From assembly GCA_036675505.1 (NCBI GenBank), contig JAKFEW010000020.1, positions 1 through 64,000 of the forward strand: a stretch of DNA of 64,000 nucleotides. The letters run 5' to 3'. The stretch's first letter is position 1. The number at the start of each line of letters is the position of its first letter. This document shows, piece by piece, positions 10,053-18,467 of the stretch. Both the position numbers and the translations under genes were made by a program. The notes under the pieces are model-generated. The model searched no databases. It was given only the letters and a program-made list of their open reading frames with translations, and was not told the origin of the DNA. The stretch comes from JAKFEW01 sp036675505 (GTDB taxonomy: Bacteria > Cyanobacteriota > Sericytochromatia > S15B-MN24 > JAQBPE01).

Positions 10053-12500
10053 ATGCGCAGAACGAGCGACCTGAATGACGTATTGATGAGCGTGATCGGC
10101 GAGGGCGCCCGGCACGGGCTCATGCATGTGACGCTGGACGACGCACCGCTCAGCGGACGCGATGTGCCGATCGACGGGCAAAGGCTCGTCAACTTCGCCA
10201 GCTGCAGCTACATGGGGCTCGAGACCGACCCGCGCCTGATCGAGGGCGCGATCGAGGCGACGCGTCGCTACGGCACCCAGCTCTCGGCCTCCAGGCTCTT
10301 CATGTCGGCAGCGCCCTATGCCGAGCTCGAGGGCCTGCTCGACCGGCTCGCGGGCGGCCCTGTGCTCGTCACGCCCACCACTTCGCTCGGCCACCTCGCG
10401 GCCTTGCCCGTGCTGATCGAGGAAGAAGACGCGGTGATCTACGACCAGCGCCTGCACCACAGCGTGCAGGTGGTGCTCAGGCTGTTGCCCGGCACCGGCA
10501 CGCACGTGGAGATGGTCAAGCACAACCGGCTCGACGAGCTCGAGGCGAAGATCAAGAGCTTGCGCGGGAAGCACCGCCGCATCTGGTACGTGGCGGACGG
10601 CATCTACTCGATCTTCGGCGATCGCGCGCCGCTCGCCCCGATCAAGGAGCTGCTCGACCGCTACGAGCAGCTCCACGCCTACTTCGACGATGCCCACGGC
10701 ACGGGCTGGCTCGGGCCGTGTGGCCGCGGCCATGTGCTCGGCGAGCTGGGCGGCCACCCGCGCGTGGTCGTCGCGCTCTCGCTCAACAAGTCGTTCGCGG
10801 GCGCGGGCGGCTGCCTGGTCTTCCCGAATGAAGCGCTGCGCGACAAGGTGCGCGTCTGCGGCGGACCTATGAACTTCTCGGGCCCGATCCAGCCGCCCAT
10901 GCTGGGCGCGCTGCTCGCGTCCGCCAAGGCCCACCTCGCACCCGACTGGGCCGGTGCACAGGACGAGCTCGCCAGCTTGATCACCCATGCGCAGAGGCGG
11001 CTCGGCCAGGGCCAGCTGCCGCTCGCCTCGCCCGGCGAGTCGCCGATCTTCTTCGTGGGCATGGGCCTGCCGCGCGCGGCCCACCTGATGGGCGTGGCGC
11101 TGCGCGAGGCCGGCTACTTCGCGACCGCCGCGACCTTCCCGGGCGTGCCGGTGCGCCAGTCGGGCATCCGGCTCTCGCTCACGCGCCACCTCACGGCGGC
11201 CGACATCGATGGGCTCGCGGCCGCGATGGAAGCGGCCCTGCCGGGCGTGCTCGCGGCGACCGGCGCGACCCTCGAGTCGATCCGCGAGGCCTTCAACCTG
11301 CCCACGCCCGTGACCACCGCGCCGGTCGCCCCCCCCACCATCGAGCTGCGGGTGCGAGCGGCGGGGCCCGGCCTCACGCTCCAGCATGCCCGCTCGATCC
11401 GCGCGCTCGACGCGATCGAGTGGGATGAGCTGCTCGGCGCGAACGGCACCTACACCGCCGCGGGCCTCGCCTTGCTCGAGGACGCCTTCGGCATGGAACG
11501 GACGCGCCCGGAGGACGCCTGGCAGTTCCATTACTACGTCGTGCGCAACGAGGCCGGTAAGCCCGTGCTCGCGACCTTCTTCACCGAAGCGCTCTGGAAA
11601 GACGACATGATCGCGCGCAAGGAGGTCTCGGCGGCCGTCGAGGCCGAGCGGACGCGCCGCCAGGATCCGTACTACCTCACGACCCGCACCTTCGGGATGG
11701 GCTCGCTGCTGAGCGAGGGGGAGCACCTCTGGCTCGACCGGCAGGGCCCCTGGCGCGCCGCGCTCGATCTCGTGCTGCGCGCCGCGGAGGCCGAGCAGGC
11801 GCGCTGTGGCGCCAACGCCCTCGCGCTGCGCGACTTCGAGCCCGGCGACGCCGAGCTGGATGCCTATTTCCAGGGAAAGGGCTTCTTGCGCTTCCAGATG
11901 CCCGAGTCCTTCACGCTGGACCACGGCAGCGCGGCCGAGGACAGCCAGCTCGCCCAGCTCTCGCGGCGCGCGCGGCGGGTGCACCGCCAGAGCGTGGCGG
12001 CCCACCAGGACCTCTACGACTTCGAGGTGATCCGGCCCGGCGGCCGGGCGATCAGCGCGGCTGAAGCCGCGCATTTCCACGCGCTCTACCTGCAGGTGAA
12101 GGAGCGCAACCTGGGCTTCAACACCTTCGCGCTGCCTGACGATTTCTTCTTGCATGTCACGGGCCGCGCGCCGTGGGAAATCCTGATCGCGCGGGTGAAT
12201 GAGCTCGTGGTGGGCGTCGGCGCCTGCTTCGCGGGCCCCGGCAGCTACACTCCGCTCGCGCTCGGCCTCGACTACCGCTACGTCTACAGCCACGGTCTCT
12301 ACCGCACCATGCTCTGGAAGGCCGCCGAGCTGGCGCGCACGCATGGCGCGCAGCGCGTGTTCCTCGGCGTGGGCGCGCCGCTCGAGAAGCAACGGGTGGG
12401 TGCCCGCATGGTGCCGCAGGTGGCCTACTTGCAGGCGACCAACCATGACAACCTCGACGAGCTGATCCAGTACATGGAGAACGTGCGCCGGCCGGGCTAG
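10053..12500 (+). CDS. Alpha-oxoamine synthase / GNAT fusion enzyme
   Basis: An 815-residue two-domain protein, ATG at 10053 behind GAAGGGA. Residues about 40-400 are a PLP-dependent fold-type-I enzyme of the AONS/KBL/SPT/CqsA group. The cofactor-stacking His lies in LHHSVQ (135/136), Asp-Ala-His in FDDAHGTGW (213-215) and the Schiff-base lysine in SLNKSFAGAG (Lys246). Such enzymes condense an amino acid with an acyl thioester. Residues about 430-815 look like a GNAT/FemAB-type acyltransferase (..WQFHYYVVRNEAGKPVLATFF.., ..YVYSHGLYRTMLWKAAELA..). The fusion suggests condensation followed by N-acylation, as in sphingoid lipid synthesis, or a modified ketone signal. The substrate is unknown. 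It is flanked by two paralogous kinases. Confidence 0.8.
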   Translation: MRRTSDLNDVLMSVIGEGARHGLMHVTLDDAPLSGRDVPIDGQRLVNFASCSYMGLETDPRLIEGAIEATRRYGTQLSASRLFMSAAPYAELEGLLDRLAGGPVLVTPTTSLGHLAALPVLIEEEDAVIYDQRLHHSVQVVLRLLPGTGTHVEMVKHNRLDELEAKIKSLRGKHRRIWYVADGIYSIFGDRAPLAPIKELLDRYEQLHAYFDDAHGTGWLGPCGRGHVLGELGGHPRVVVALSLNKSFAGAGGCLVFPNEALRDKVRVCGGPMNFSGPIQPPMLGALLASAKAHLAPDWAGAQDELASLITHAQRRLGQGQLPLASPGESPIFFVGMGLPRAAHLMGVALREAGYFATAATFPGVPVRQSGIRLSLTRHLTAADIDGLAAAMEAALPGVLAATGATLESIREAFNLPTPVTTAPVAPPTIELRVRAAGPGLTLQHARSIRALDAIEWDELLGANGTYTAAGLALLEDAFGMERTRPEDAWQFHYYVVRNEAGKPVLATFFTEALWKDDMIARKEVSAAVEAERTRRQDPYYLTTRTFGMGSLLSEGEHLWLDRQGPWRAALDLVLRAAEAEQARCGANALALRDFEPGDAELDAYFQGKGFLRFQMPESFTLDHGSAAEDSQLAQLSRRARRVHRQSVAAHQDLYDFEVIRPGGRAISAAEAAHFHALYLQVKERNLGFNTFALPDDFFLHVTGRAPWEILIARVNELVVGVGACFAGPGSYTPLALGLDYRYVYSHGLYRTMLWKAAELARTHGAQRVFLGVGAPLEKQRVGARMVPQVAYLQATNHDNLDELIQYMENVRRPG

Positions 12501-12598
12501 GCGCCCGTGACCCGCTGGCCAATGGCCGCTCGACGCGTTACGATACGGTCGGGCGGTCACAGGTCATCGGTCGCTGGTGAGGCGGCCTTCGAGGCAGC

Positions 12599-13972
12599 AT
12601 GGTAGGCTCGAACGTCTTTCTCGCGGCCCTGTTCAACGCGACCGGCGTCGCGGTCGTCGTCGCGGTCTCGCTCTACGTGCAGCACCGCTTCCCGCGCATC
12701 TGGTTCAAGTACTGGACCTGGGGCTTCGCGACCGGCCTGGTGTCGCTGTCGATCGAGGCGATCGCCCTCGGCATGGGCCGCACGCTCGCGATGTCGGTCA
12801 TCGAGATCGCGGCGATCGCGCTGAACCTCGTGTTCCAGTGGCAGACGATCCAGGCCTTCCGCGGCCAGCTGATCCCCCAGCGCCTCGCGGGCGGCCTCGC
12901 GGCGCTGATGGCCGCCACCGGCATCGGCGCCCTGCTCGCGGGCGTGCCGCTGCTCACGATCCTCACGCTGCCGATGTTGACGTTCTCGCTCAACTTCATC
13001 CTGCTCGCCGTGGTCATGATCCGCAGCAACGCGCCGACGCCGGTCCAGACCTGGCTCGGCGGGCCGCTCATCGCGATCGGTCTATTGCCCGTCACCTATC
13101 CGTTCAACGTCGGCACGCCGTACCTCTGGCTCGGCTATTACGCCGGCGGCGTGCTCAACTTGATCGTGGGCATCGGCATGGTGGTCGCCGCGATGGAGCT
13201 CTCGGCCCTCGAGCTGCGCGGCGCGAACGAGCGGCTCAAGCAGCATGACCGGCTCAAAACGCACATCTTCAACAACGTGAGCCACGAGATCCGCACGCCC
13301 CTGACCGCGATCCGCGCGGCCGCCGTCGCGATGGAGCGCGGCGGGCTCAAAGGCGGCGATTTCTCGGCGCTGATCGGCGATCAGGTCGTGCGGCTCGACC
13401 GCATGCTGAGCGACATCCTCGACGTGGCCCAGCTCGAGGCGGGCACGCTGACCTATGCCTTCGACGACTGCGACGTGGCCGAGGTGGTCGAGGCCGGCTG
13501 CCGCATGTTCCAGCCGCTCTTCGCCGAGGCCGGCCTCACGCTGCTATGCGACGTGCCCGACGACGTGCTCGACGTCCATTGCGACCGCGACCGCCTCATG
13601 CAGGTGGTCGCGAACCTGCTCGAGAACGCGCGCAAGTTCATGTCGCCAGGCGGCCGGGTCACGGCGAGCGCCGCGGCCCGGCCGGGCGCCGTGCGCATCA
13701 CCATCACCGACAACGGCCCGGGCGTGCCTGACGAGCTGCGCGAGGCGATCTTCGACAAGTTCTTCCAGGCCGACGGCGGCCCGACCCGCAAGGTCGGCGG
13801 CGCCGGCCTCGGGCTCGCGATTTGCCGGGCGATCGTGGAGGACGGGCATGGCGGCCGCATCTGGGTCGAGCCCGGCGCGGGCGGTGGCGCGGCCTTCGTG
13901 GTCGAGCTCGCGCTCGCACCGCGCGGCCTGGCGCGCCCCCCGCTCAAGACGGCGCTGCCGCTGAGCGCCTAG
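12599..13972 (+). CDS. Membrane sensor histidine kinase (second paralog)
   Basis: A 457-residue kinase, 98 bp downstream of the oxoamine-synthase fusion and on the same strand. ATG at 12599 with GAGG four bases upstream. The N-terminal 200 residues form about seven transmembrane segments and begin like the first kinase (short N-tail, then ..NATGVAVVVAV..HRFPRIWFKYWTWGFATG..). HisKA has His229 in NNVSHEIRTPLTAIRA. HATPase motifs are NLLENARKFM, DNGPGVP and GGAGLGLAIC. No receiver domain is fused. It shares architecture with the kinase at 8493-9884, and together they probably read the same class of signal. The response regulator must be elsewhere. Confidence 0.9.
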   Translation: MVGSNVFLAALFNATGVAVVVAVSLYVQHRFPRIWFKYWTWGFATGLVSLSIEAIALGMGRTLAMSVIEIAAIALNLVFQWQTIQAFRGQLIPQRLAGGLAALMAATGIGALLAGVPLLTILTLPMLTFSLNFILLAVVMIRSNAPTPVQTWLGGPLIAIGLLPVTYPFNVGTPYLWLGYYAGGVLNLIVGIGMVVAAMELSALELRGANERLKQHDRLKTHIFNNVSHEIRTPLTAIRAAAVAMERGGLKGGDFSALIGDQVVRLDRMLSDILDVAQLEAGTLTYAFDDCDVAEVVEAGCRMFQPLFAEAGLTLLCDVPDDVLDVHCDRDRLMQVVANLLENARKFMSPGGRVTASAAARPGAVRITITDNGPGVPDELREAIFDKFFQADGGPTRKVGGAGLGLAICRAIVEDGHGGRIWVEPGAGGGAAFVVELALAPRGLARPPLKTALPLSA

Positions 13973-13985
13973 CCGCCTCGGCCGG

Positions 13986-15101
13986 TCAGGACTTCGAGCG
14001 CACCAGCTGGCCCTGGCGCACCGTGTAGATCTCGGCCTGCTCGAGCCAGGCCGCCGAAAAGTCGTTCAGGTGGGTGCTGGTCACGAAGGCCTGCACGTCG
14101 TCGCCGATCGAGGCGAGCAGGGCGTTCTGGCGGCGCACGTCGAGCTCGGCGAGCACGTCGTCGAGCAGCAGCAAGGGGGCCTCGTCGGTCTCGGCGCGCA
14201 CATGCTCGAGCTCGGCGAGCTTGAGCGCCAGGACCACCGTGCGCTGCTGGCCTTGCGAGCCGAAGTTCTTGGCCGGCCGGCCGTCGATCAGCAGCTCGAG
14301 GTCGTCGCGGTGCGGGCCGACCAGCGTCTGACCGCGGCCGATCTCCTTGCGGCGCTGCTCGGCGAGGGCCGCGCGGATCCGGGGCTCCCAGTCCGACTCG
14401 GGCCCTTCCAGCGGCACCGAGGGCAGGTAGCGCAGCCCGATCGCCTCGCGGCCCTCGGCGATCGCGGCGTGCCGCTCGGCGACGCGCGGGCCGAGGGCCG
14501 CGATCAGCTTCACGCGCCGGCGCCAGATCGCGATCGCCATCGCCACGAGCTGCTCGTCGAAGACCTCGAGCAGGTCGAGCCGCCCGCTGCCCTCGCTGAT
14601 CGCGCGCAGCTGGTGGTTGCGCTGCGTGACCACGCGCTGGTAGTCGTGCAGCTGCTGGTAGTGCGTGCCCGAGAGCTGCACGAGCATCGTGTCGAGGTAA
14701 TCGCGCCGCTCGGCCGGCCCGCCTTTCACGAGCAGCAGGTCCTCCGAGCGGAAGAGCACGGCGAGCACCTTGCCGAGCACGTCGGCCAGGCGGCGCTGGG
14801 CGAGGCCGTTCACGCGCACGGCGCGCCGACCGCTCGTGCGCACCAGCATGTCGACGGCGGTCTCGCCGAGCTCGCGGTTCACGCGCGCGCGGATGATCGC
14901 CTGATCACAGCCCCAGCGCACGAGGTCCGCGTCTTTCGAGGCGACCGGGCTCTTGCCGGTGGCGAGCAGGCCGATCGCCTCGAGCACGTTGGTCTTGCCC
15001 TGGGCGTTGTCGCCGAGCAGGATCACCTTGTGGGCCGCGAAATCGATCGCGAGCTCGCTGTAGTTGCGGTAGTCCGTCAGCTCGAGCCGGTGGAGGAACA
15101 T
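13986..15101 (-). CDS. recF: DNA repair/gap-filling ATPase RecF
   Basis: A 371-residue SMC-like ATPase that loads RecA on gapped DNA with RecO and RecR. Starts MFLHRLELTDYRNY with Walker A GDNAQGKT at residues 30-37. The signature region is ..GSQGQQRTVVLALKLAELE.. and Walker B is LLLLDDVLAELD, followed by the D-loop. Length is normal. It follows dnaN by 15 bp on the same strand, the standard dnaN-recF arrangement near the origin. Confidence 0.98.
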   Translation of the reverse strand: MFLHRLELTDYRNYSELAIDFAAHKVILLGDNAQGKTNVLEAIGLLATGKSPVASKDADLVRWGCDQAIIRARVNRELGETAVDMLVRTSGRRAVRVNGLAQRRLADVLGKVLAVLFRSEDLLLVKGGPAERRDYLDTMLVQLSGTHYQQLHDYQRVVTQRNHQLRAISEGSGRLDLLEVFDEQLVAMAIAIWRRRVKLIAALGPRVAERHAAIAEGREAIGLRYLPSVPLEGPESDWEPRIRAALAEQRRKEIGRGQTLVGPHRDDLELLIDGRPAKNFGSQGQQRTVVLALKLAELEHVRAETDEAPLLLLDDVLAELDVRRQNALLASIGDDVQAFVTSTHLNDFSAAWLEQAEIYTVRQGQLVRSKS

Positions 15102-15116
15102 CGGCGCTAGCCCTGG

Positions 15117-16253
15117 CTAGACGCGGTTGACCGGCATCAGCAGGCAGATCTGGTCGTCGGAGTCGAGCGGGCGCACGAGCGCCGGCGTGAGCGGCCCGTT
15201 CATGCCGACGCGCACCGTCTCGGCGTCCACGTTCTTGAGCGCGTCGGCCAGGAAGTTCGCGTTGAAGCTGATCGTGAGCGGCTCGCCGCTGTACTCGATC
15301 GCGATCACCTCGTCCGAGTCGCCGAGCTCGCTCGAGCCGGCCGAGAGCTTGAGCTCGCCCGCCTGGAACTCGAGCTTGATCGTGTGGGCCTCGCGGTCGA
15401 AGGTCATGATGCTCACGCGCTCGACGGCCGCAAGCAGGCTCTGGCGGTCGAGCACGGCCTCGCGCTCGAAGCCGGTCGGGATGATCTGGCGGTAGTTCGG
15501 GTAGGTGCCGTCGACCAGGCGGGTGGTCATGTAGCGGTCGCCGATCTGGAAGGCGACCTGGTTGTGCGCCGTGCGGATGTCCACGCGCGCGGCGCCGGCG
15601 CTGACGAGCTGGCGCGCGAGCTCGTCCATCGCGCGCTTCGGCACGACCACCGAGAGCTTGCCTGTGACCCCCTCGACGCTCGCGCGCCGCCAGGCCAGCC
15701 GGAAGCCGTCGGTCGCGGCCAGCTCGAGGCTGCCGTCGGCGAGCTCGGTGAGCAGGCCCGAGATCACGGCCTTGTCTTCGCCCGCCGCGGCGTAGAGGGT
15801 CTGCTTGATGCCCTTCGCGAGCTCGGCCGCGTCGAGCGAGACCGGCGTGGCGTCGTCGCCAGGCTCGGGCAGCTCGGGGAACTCGGAGGCGGTCAGGCCG
15901 CGCAGCGTGAACTTCGAGCGCTGGCAGCGGATCGTGACCTCGGTGGTGCCGCCGGCCTGGGTCAGCTCGACGTCGGCGTTGGGCAGCTTGGCGACGATCT
16001 CGCCGAAGGTCTTGGCTTGCAGCGCCAGGGCGCCCGCCTCGCGCACCTCGGCCGGCACGCGGACCTCGAGGCCGATCTCGAGGTCGGTCGCCGTGAGCAC
16101 GAGGGCGCCGAGGGCGCCGTCCTCGCGCACAGCATCGGGGTCTGCGACCAGCTTGACGTGCGTCAGGATCGGCAACGGGCCGCGGGACGAGACCGCCCGG
16201 GCGACGGCCTGAATGCCCTTGGCGAGCGCTTCTTTCGAGACGACGACGTGCAT
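15117..16253 (-). CDS. dnaN: DNA polymerase III sliding clamp (beta subunit)
   Basis: A 378-residue clamp that tethers DNA polymerase to the template. The frame is open much further upstream, but only ATG 16253 (MHVVVSKEALAKGIQAVARAV) gives a normal clamp. It has AAAGG upstream and a promoter just before it. The three clamp folds are recognisable: the first with ..SSRGPLPILTHVKL.., the middle with ..FTLRGLTASEFPELP.., and the end with ..LTPALVRPLDSDDQICLLMPVNRV. It is co-transcribed with recF. It points away from DnaA-box cluster A. Confidence 0.98.
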   Translation of the reverse strand: MHVVVSKEALAKGIQAVARAVSSRGPLPILTHVKLVADPDAVREDGALGALVLTATDLEIGLEVRVPAEVREAGALALQAKTFGEIVAKLPNADVELTQAGGTTEVTIRCQRSKFTLRGLTASEFPELPEPGDDATPVSLDAAELAKGIKQTLYAAAGEDKAVISGLLTELADGSLELAATDGFRLAWRRASVEGVTGKLSVVVPKRAMDELARQLVSAGAARVDIRTAHNQVAFQIGDRYMTTRLVDGTYPNYRQIIPTGFEREAVLDRQSLLAAVERVSIMTFDREAHTIKLEFQAGELKLSAGSSELGDSDEVIAIEYSGEPLTISFNANFLADALKNVDAETVRVGMNGPLTPALVRPLDSDDQICLLMPVNRV

Positions 16254-16301
16254 GACGGACCTTTCGGCGGAGCTGGCAGAGACTGTTTGTGTCGAGCCGG
16301 C

Positions 16302-16330
16302 ATCATACCACCCGCGATGCTGGCCGTAAA
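16302..16330 (-). promoter_or_regulatory. dnaN promoter
   Basis: On the minus strand TTTACG (plus 16325-16330), 17-base spacer, TATGAT (16302-16307). The implied start lies about 43 bases upstream of the dnaN ATG. Confidence 0.65.
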
Positions 16331-16425
16331 TCCGCTTCCGGACAGGCTCACAGCCATTCGCCGGCTGGCCGTCCGCGCGCCCGGGGCGCGGACGGCCGGC
16401 GACCGTCCCCAGGTTGTCCCCATGG

Positions 16426-16953
16426 TTCTCCACAGGAGTTACGCACTTATCCACATAGTTATCCACATGGGTGGTGGATAACTGCGCGAATTTCGCATGA
16501 CATAACGCCAGAGAACGGGATCGCCAGGGGCTTTCAGGTCCGCATGTCATGCCGGTTGTACGGCTGTGGAAATGTGGATAACTTGTCCACATCTCCACCG
16601 CGGGGATCGCGATCCCGCAATTCAAGCTTTTTCGCGCCCAGCGTGAGCAGGGCGAAACTCGCTTCGCGCATGCGGACCTGGGGGCCTGCCCGCATGCATG
16701 CGCCTGCGCGCAAAAAAAAACCGTTCCTTGGAGAAGCTATTATCCCCATGAGATCTCTTATTAGTAGTAGTAGGGGCGGTGGAAACGGTGGATAACCGGC
16801 TTCGATCAGCATGCAACGTCGCGTTGGGCCCTGGGACAACCGGTGGATAAAACGGCCGGTTATCCACAGGCCCAATCGGACCCGCGATCATCCACCGACT
16901 TATCCCCCATCTGCCCCCAGGTTGTCGGCGAGTTATCCACCGAGTTATCCACA
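16426..16953. other. oriC: DnaA-box cluster A (candidate oriC)
   Basis: Perfect TTATCCACA boxes lie at 16447-16455, 16459-16467, 16860-16868 and 16945-16953, with one on the minus strand at 16573-16581. TTATCCACC variants lie at 16933-16941 and, on the minus strand, at 16473-16481, 16787-16795 and 16842-16850. Relaxed boxes include TTCTCCACA at 16426 and TTGTCCACA at 16583-16591. The region also holds an A9 tract (16712-16720), a GATC palindrome (16603-16616) and the trio element at 16751-16795. It is non-coding from 16254 to 17362 apart from these signals. The position next to dnaN and the box density make this the best origin candidate. Confidence 0.88.
16751..16795 (+). other. Candidate unwinding element with DnaA-trio
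   Basis: AT-rich AGATCTCTTATTA (resembling the E. coli 13-mer) is followed by four consecutive TAG triplets (16762-16773). A GC-rich patch and a DnaA box in minus orientation (16787-16795) come next. The order and polarity trio / GC patch / DnaA box match the basal unwinding module described for Bacillus subtilis oriC. Confidence 0.7.
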
Positions 16954-17050
16954 GGTTTTGGCCTCATGCATGATCGATGAGTGTACGACTGACTTGCGAA
17001 GGCCGCGCCAGGCAGATCTTGACGATTTGTGACATTTGCACGAATGGCCT

Positions 17051-17081
17051 TGGAATGGTGGAAAACTTTTCCACCATTCCA
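17051..17081. repeat. 31-bp perfect palindrome with DnaA-box-like halves
   Basis: Fifteen-base arms (17051-17065 and 17067-17081) around a single C. Each arm contains GGTGGAAAA / TTTTCCACC, one base away from a TTATCCACC DnaA box. Two further TTCCACA copies follow at 17077-17083 and 17090-17096. No T tract and no gene ends here, so it is not an ordinary terminator. Confidence 0.7.
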
Positions 17082-17267
17082 CAAAATGCTTCCACAACCG
17101 CTCGCAATCTTCAGCGGCGCGCGAGCATTCCCTCCCACTTCCAGCCGAGCGCTGATGGCGGCCTCGGTCCCGGGCCTTGATCCTGTTCTTCTGTGCGCAG
17201 CGTTACTTCGTCGAAGGTGTCGCGCGCAGCGGCATGACGAATTGAGGGGCTCCGCAGTTTGCCCGGA

Positions 17268-17297
17268 TTGACCCGGCGCCCGCGTGCTTGCTACAAT
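17268..17297 (+). promoter_or_regulatory. Promoter of the 75-residue protein gene
   Basis: TTGACC at 17268-17273, 18-base spacer, TACAAT at 17292-17297. Transcription would start near 17304-17306, exactly at the edge of the Fur-like palindrome. Confidence 0.75.
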
Positions 17298-17305
17298 GGG
17301 GTGGC

Positions 17306-17330
17306 TTTATTGAGAATAATTCTCAATAAA
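17306..17330. promoter_or_regulatory. Fur-box-like operator
   Basis: A 25-bp palindrome of two 12-base arms around one base, with the core TGAGAAT-A-ATTCTCA. This 7-1-7 layout is that of Fur-family sites. It covers about +1 to +25 of the predicted transcript, a repressor position. Confidence 0.75.
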
Positions 17331-17362
17331 AAAGTAGCTCACGGACGAAGTAGGCGGTGACG

Positions 17363-17590
17363 ATGTCTCGGTTGGAGGAGCTCGCTGAGAAGCGTGCGTG
17401 TTACGAAGCCTTGAAGGCGAATATCATCTTCCACGGCGAGATGGTCCTGTCGTGCGGTTGCTGGCACTACGACCTCTACGGGCTCGGCAAGCTCGAGGGC
17501 CAGCTCGGCCACATGCAGCTCCTCGCGGAGCGCATGCGCGAGGTCTTGCAAGGCATCCAGCAACTCGAGCGGGAGATCTTGGCGCCTTAG
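17363..17590 (+). CDS. Small Cys/His protein under Fur-like control
   Basis: A 75-residue protein that I do not recognise. ATG 17363 (MSRLEELAEKRAC) is chosen over a GTG two codons earlier because AGGCGG sits just upstream. It is mostly helical, with a central S-C-G-C-W-H-Y-D patch (Cys31, Cys33, His35) plus Cys13 and two other histidines that could bind a metal or cofactor. No signal peptide or membrane segment is visible. It stands alone between the origin region and the convergent DUF3137 gene. The Fur-box-like operator at its transcription start suggests expression under iron or other metal limitation, which is inference. Confidence 0.65.
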   Translation: MSRLEELAEKRACYEALKANIIFHGEMVLSCGCWHYDLYGLGKLEGQLGHMQLLAERMREVLQGIQQLEREILAP

Positions 17591-17600
17591 GCGCCGGCGC

Positions 17601-18467
17601 TCACCCCACCAGGCCCAGCGTGCGCGGAATCGCGAGAATCGCCTCGAGCTCCCGCCGCACCCGGTCGCGCACCGACGGGTCGGACTCCGCCCGCACGTGC
17701 ACCGACTCCAGGAACGCCCGCGCACCGGGCACCGCGAGGTAGGCCCTGTCGCCTTCCAGCGCGAGCTCCATCGGACGGTCGGCTTCGAGCACCAGCGCGA
17801 GCAGCGCCGAGCGGCGCGCGGGCGTGAGCCAGCGGCGGGCCAGCGCCGGGTCGCTCGCGTGCACGGCGTAGACGGCGTCGAAGGCCAGGTCGTCGAGCCG
17901 CACGGGCACGCCCGCGAAGCTCCGCTCGGAGGCGCCCGCCCGCGGCACGGCCACCAGCCGGCCCTCGATCGCCTCGGTCAGGGCGATCGCGTAGAACAGG
18001 CCCTGGAAGACCGGCACGAAGTTCGGCAGGCCGCTCGGCTTGCCGGCCGCGGTGGGCCTGGGCTCGGCGTCGCGCCGGGCCACGCGCAGCTTGGAGAGCC
18101 GCACGTCGCAGCCCGCGAGCATGCCCTCGATCAGGTGCGAGCCTGCATACACGTCGTACTCGCCGTGCGAGAGCCCGCTGCCGATGTAGACCGACTCGGC
18201 CACGTAGGCGCGCGGCGAGTAGCAGAGCGGCAGGCCGAGCTCGCGCACGACCTCGCCGATGTCGGTCACCTCGATCGCCGGCATGAACGCGCGCAGCTGC
18301 GGCGCGGCGTAGAGCAGCCAGCCCGCGAGCACGGGCCCCGCGGCGATCAGCGCCGTGCCGCCCGAGGTGACCAGCGCGGTCGTGCCCAGGGCGCAGACCG
18401 CGCCGCCCCCGGTCAGGGCAATGCGCCAGGCCGCGGCCCGCTGGGGGTTGCGCTGGATGATGGCCAT
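17601..18467 (-). CDS. DUF3137-type membrane protein
   Basis: A 288-residue protein. Two hydrophobic segments near residues 14-52 form an N-terminal membrane anchor. The rest is soluble, with ..LPNFVPVFQGLFYAIALTEAIEGRLVAVP.., ..FDAVYAVHASDPALARRWLTPARRSALL.. and ..MELALEGDRAYLAVPG... These match the layout of DUF3137 proteins (short TM pair, then a beta-rich domain in which a GxF..GR..V.P strand precedes the FE..F.V...D....R.LLTP helix). The biochemical role is unknown. It converges on the 75-residue gene with a 10-bp gap. Confidence 0.7.
   Translation of the reverse strand: MAIIQRNPQRAAAWRIALTGGGAVCALGTTALVTSGGTALIAAGPVLAGWLLYAAPQLRAFMPAIEVTDIGEVVRELGLPLCYSPRAYVAESVYIGSGLSHGEYDVYAGSHLIEGMLAGCDVRLSKLRVARRDAEPRPTAAGKPSGLPNFVPVFQGLFYAIALTEAIEGRLVAVPRAGASERSFAGVPVRLDDLAFDAVYAVHASDPALARRWLTPARRSALLALVLEADRPMELALEGDRAYLAVPGARAFLESVHVRAESDPSVRDRVRRELEAILAIPRTLGLVG

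Noticed and set aside
10053..12500. Calling the fusion enzyme a biotin-pathway BioF
   Set aside because: The active-site signature differs (FDDAHGTGW, SLNKSFAGAG), a GNAT half is fused and no other bio gene is near.
16367..16397. 12-bp GC hairpin upstream of the dnaN promoter as a functional element
   Set aside because: Strong stem but no T tract and no gene ending; kept only as a note because GC-rich inverted repeats are common here.
16712..16720. A9 tract as part of a minus-strand terminator
   Set aside because: The T run on the minus strand precedes rather than follows the nearby stem, and no gene ends there.
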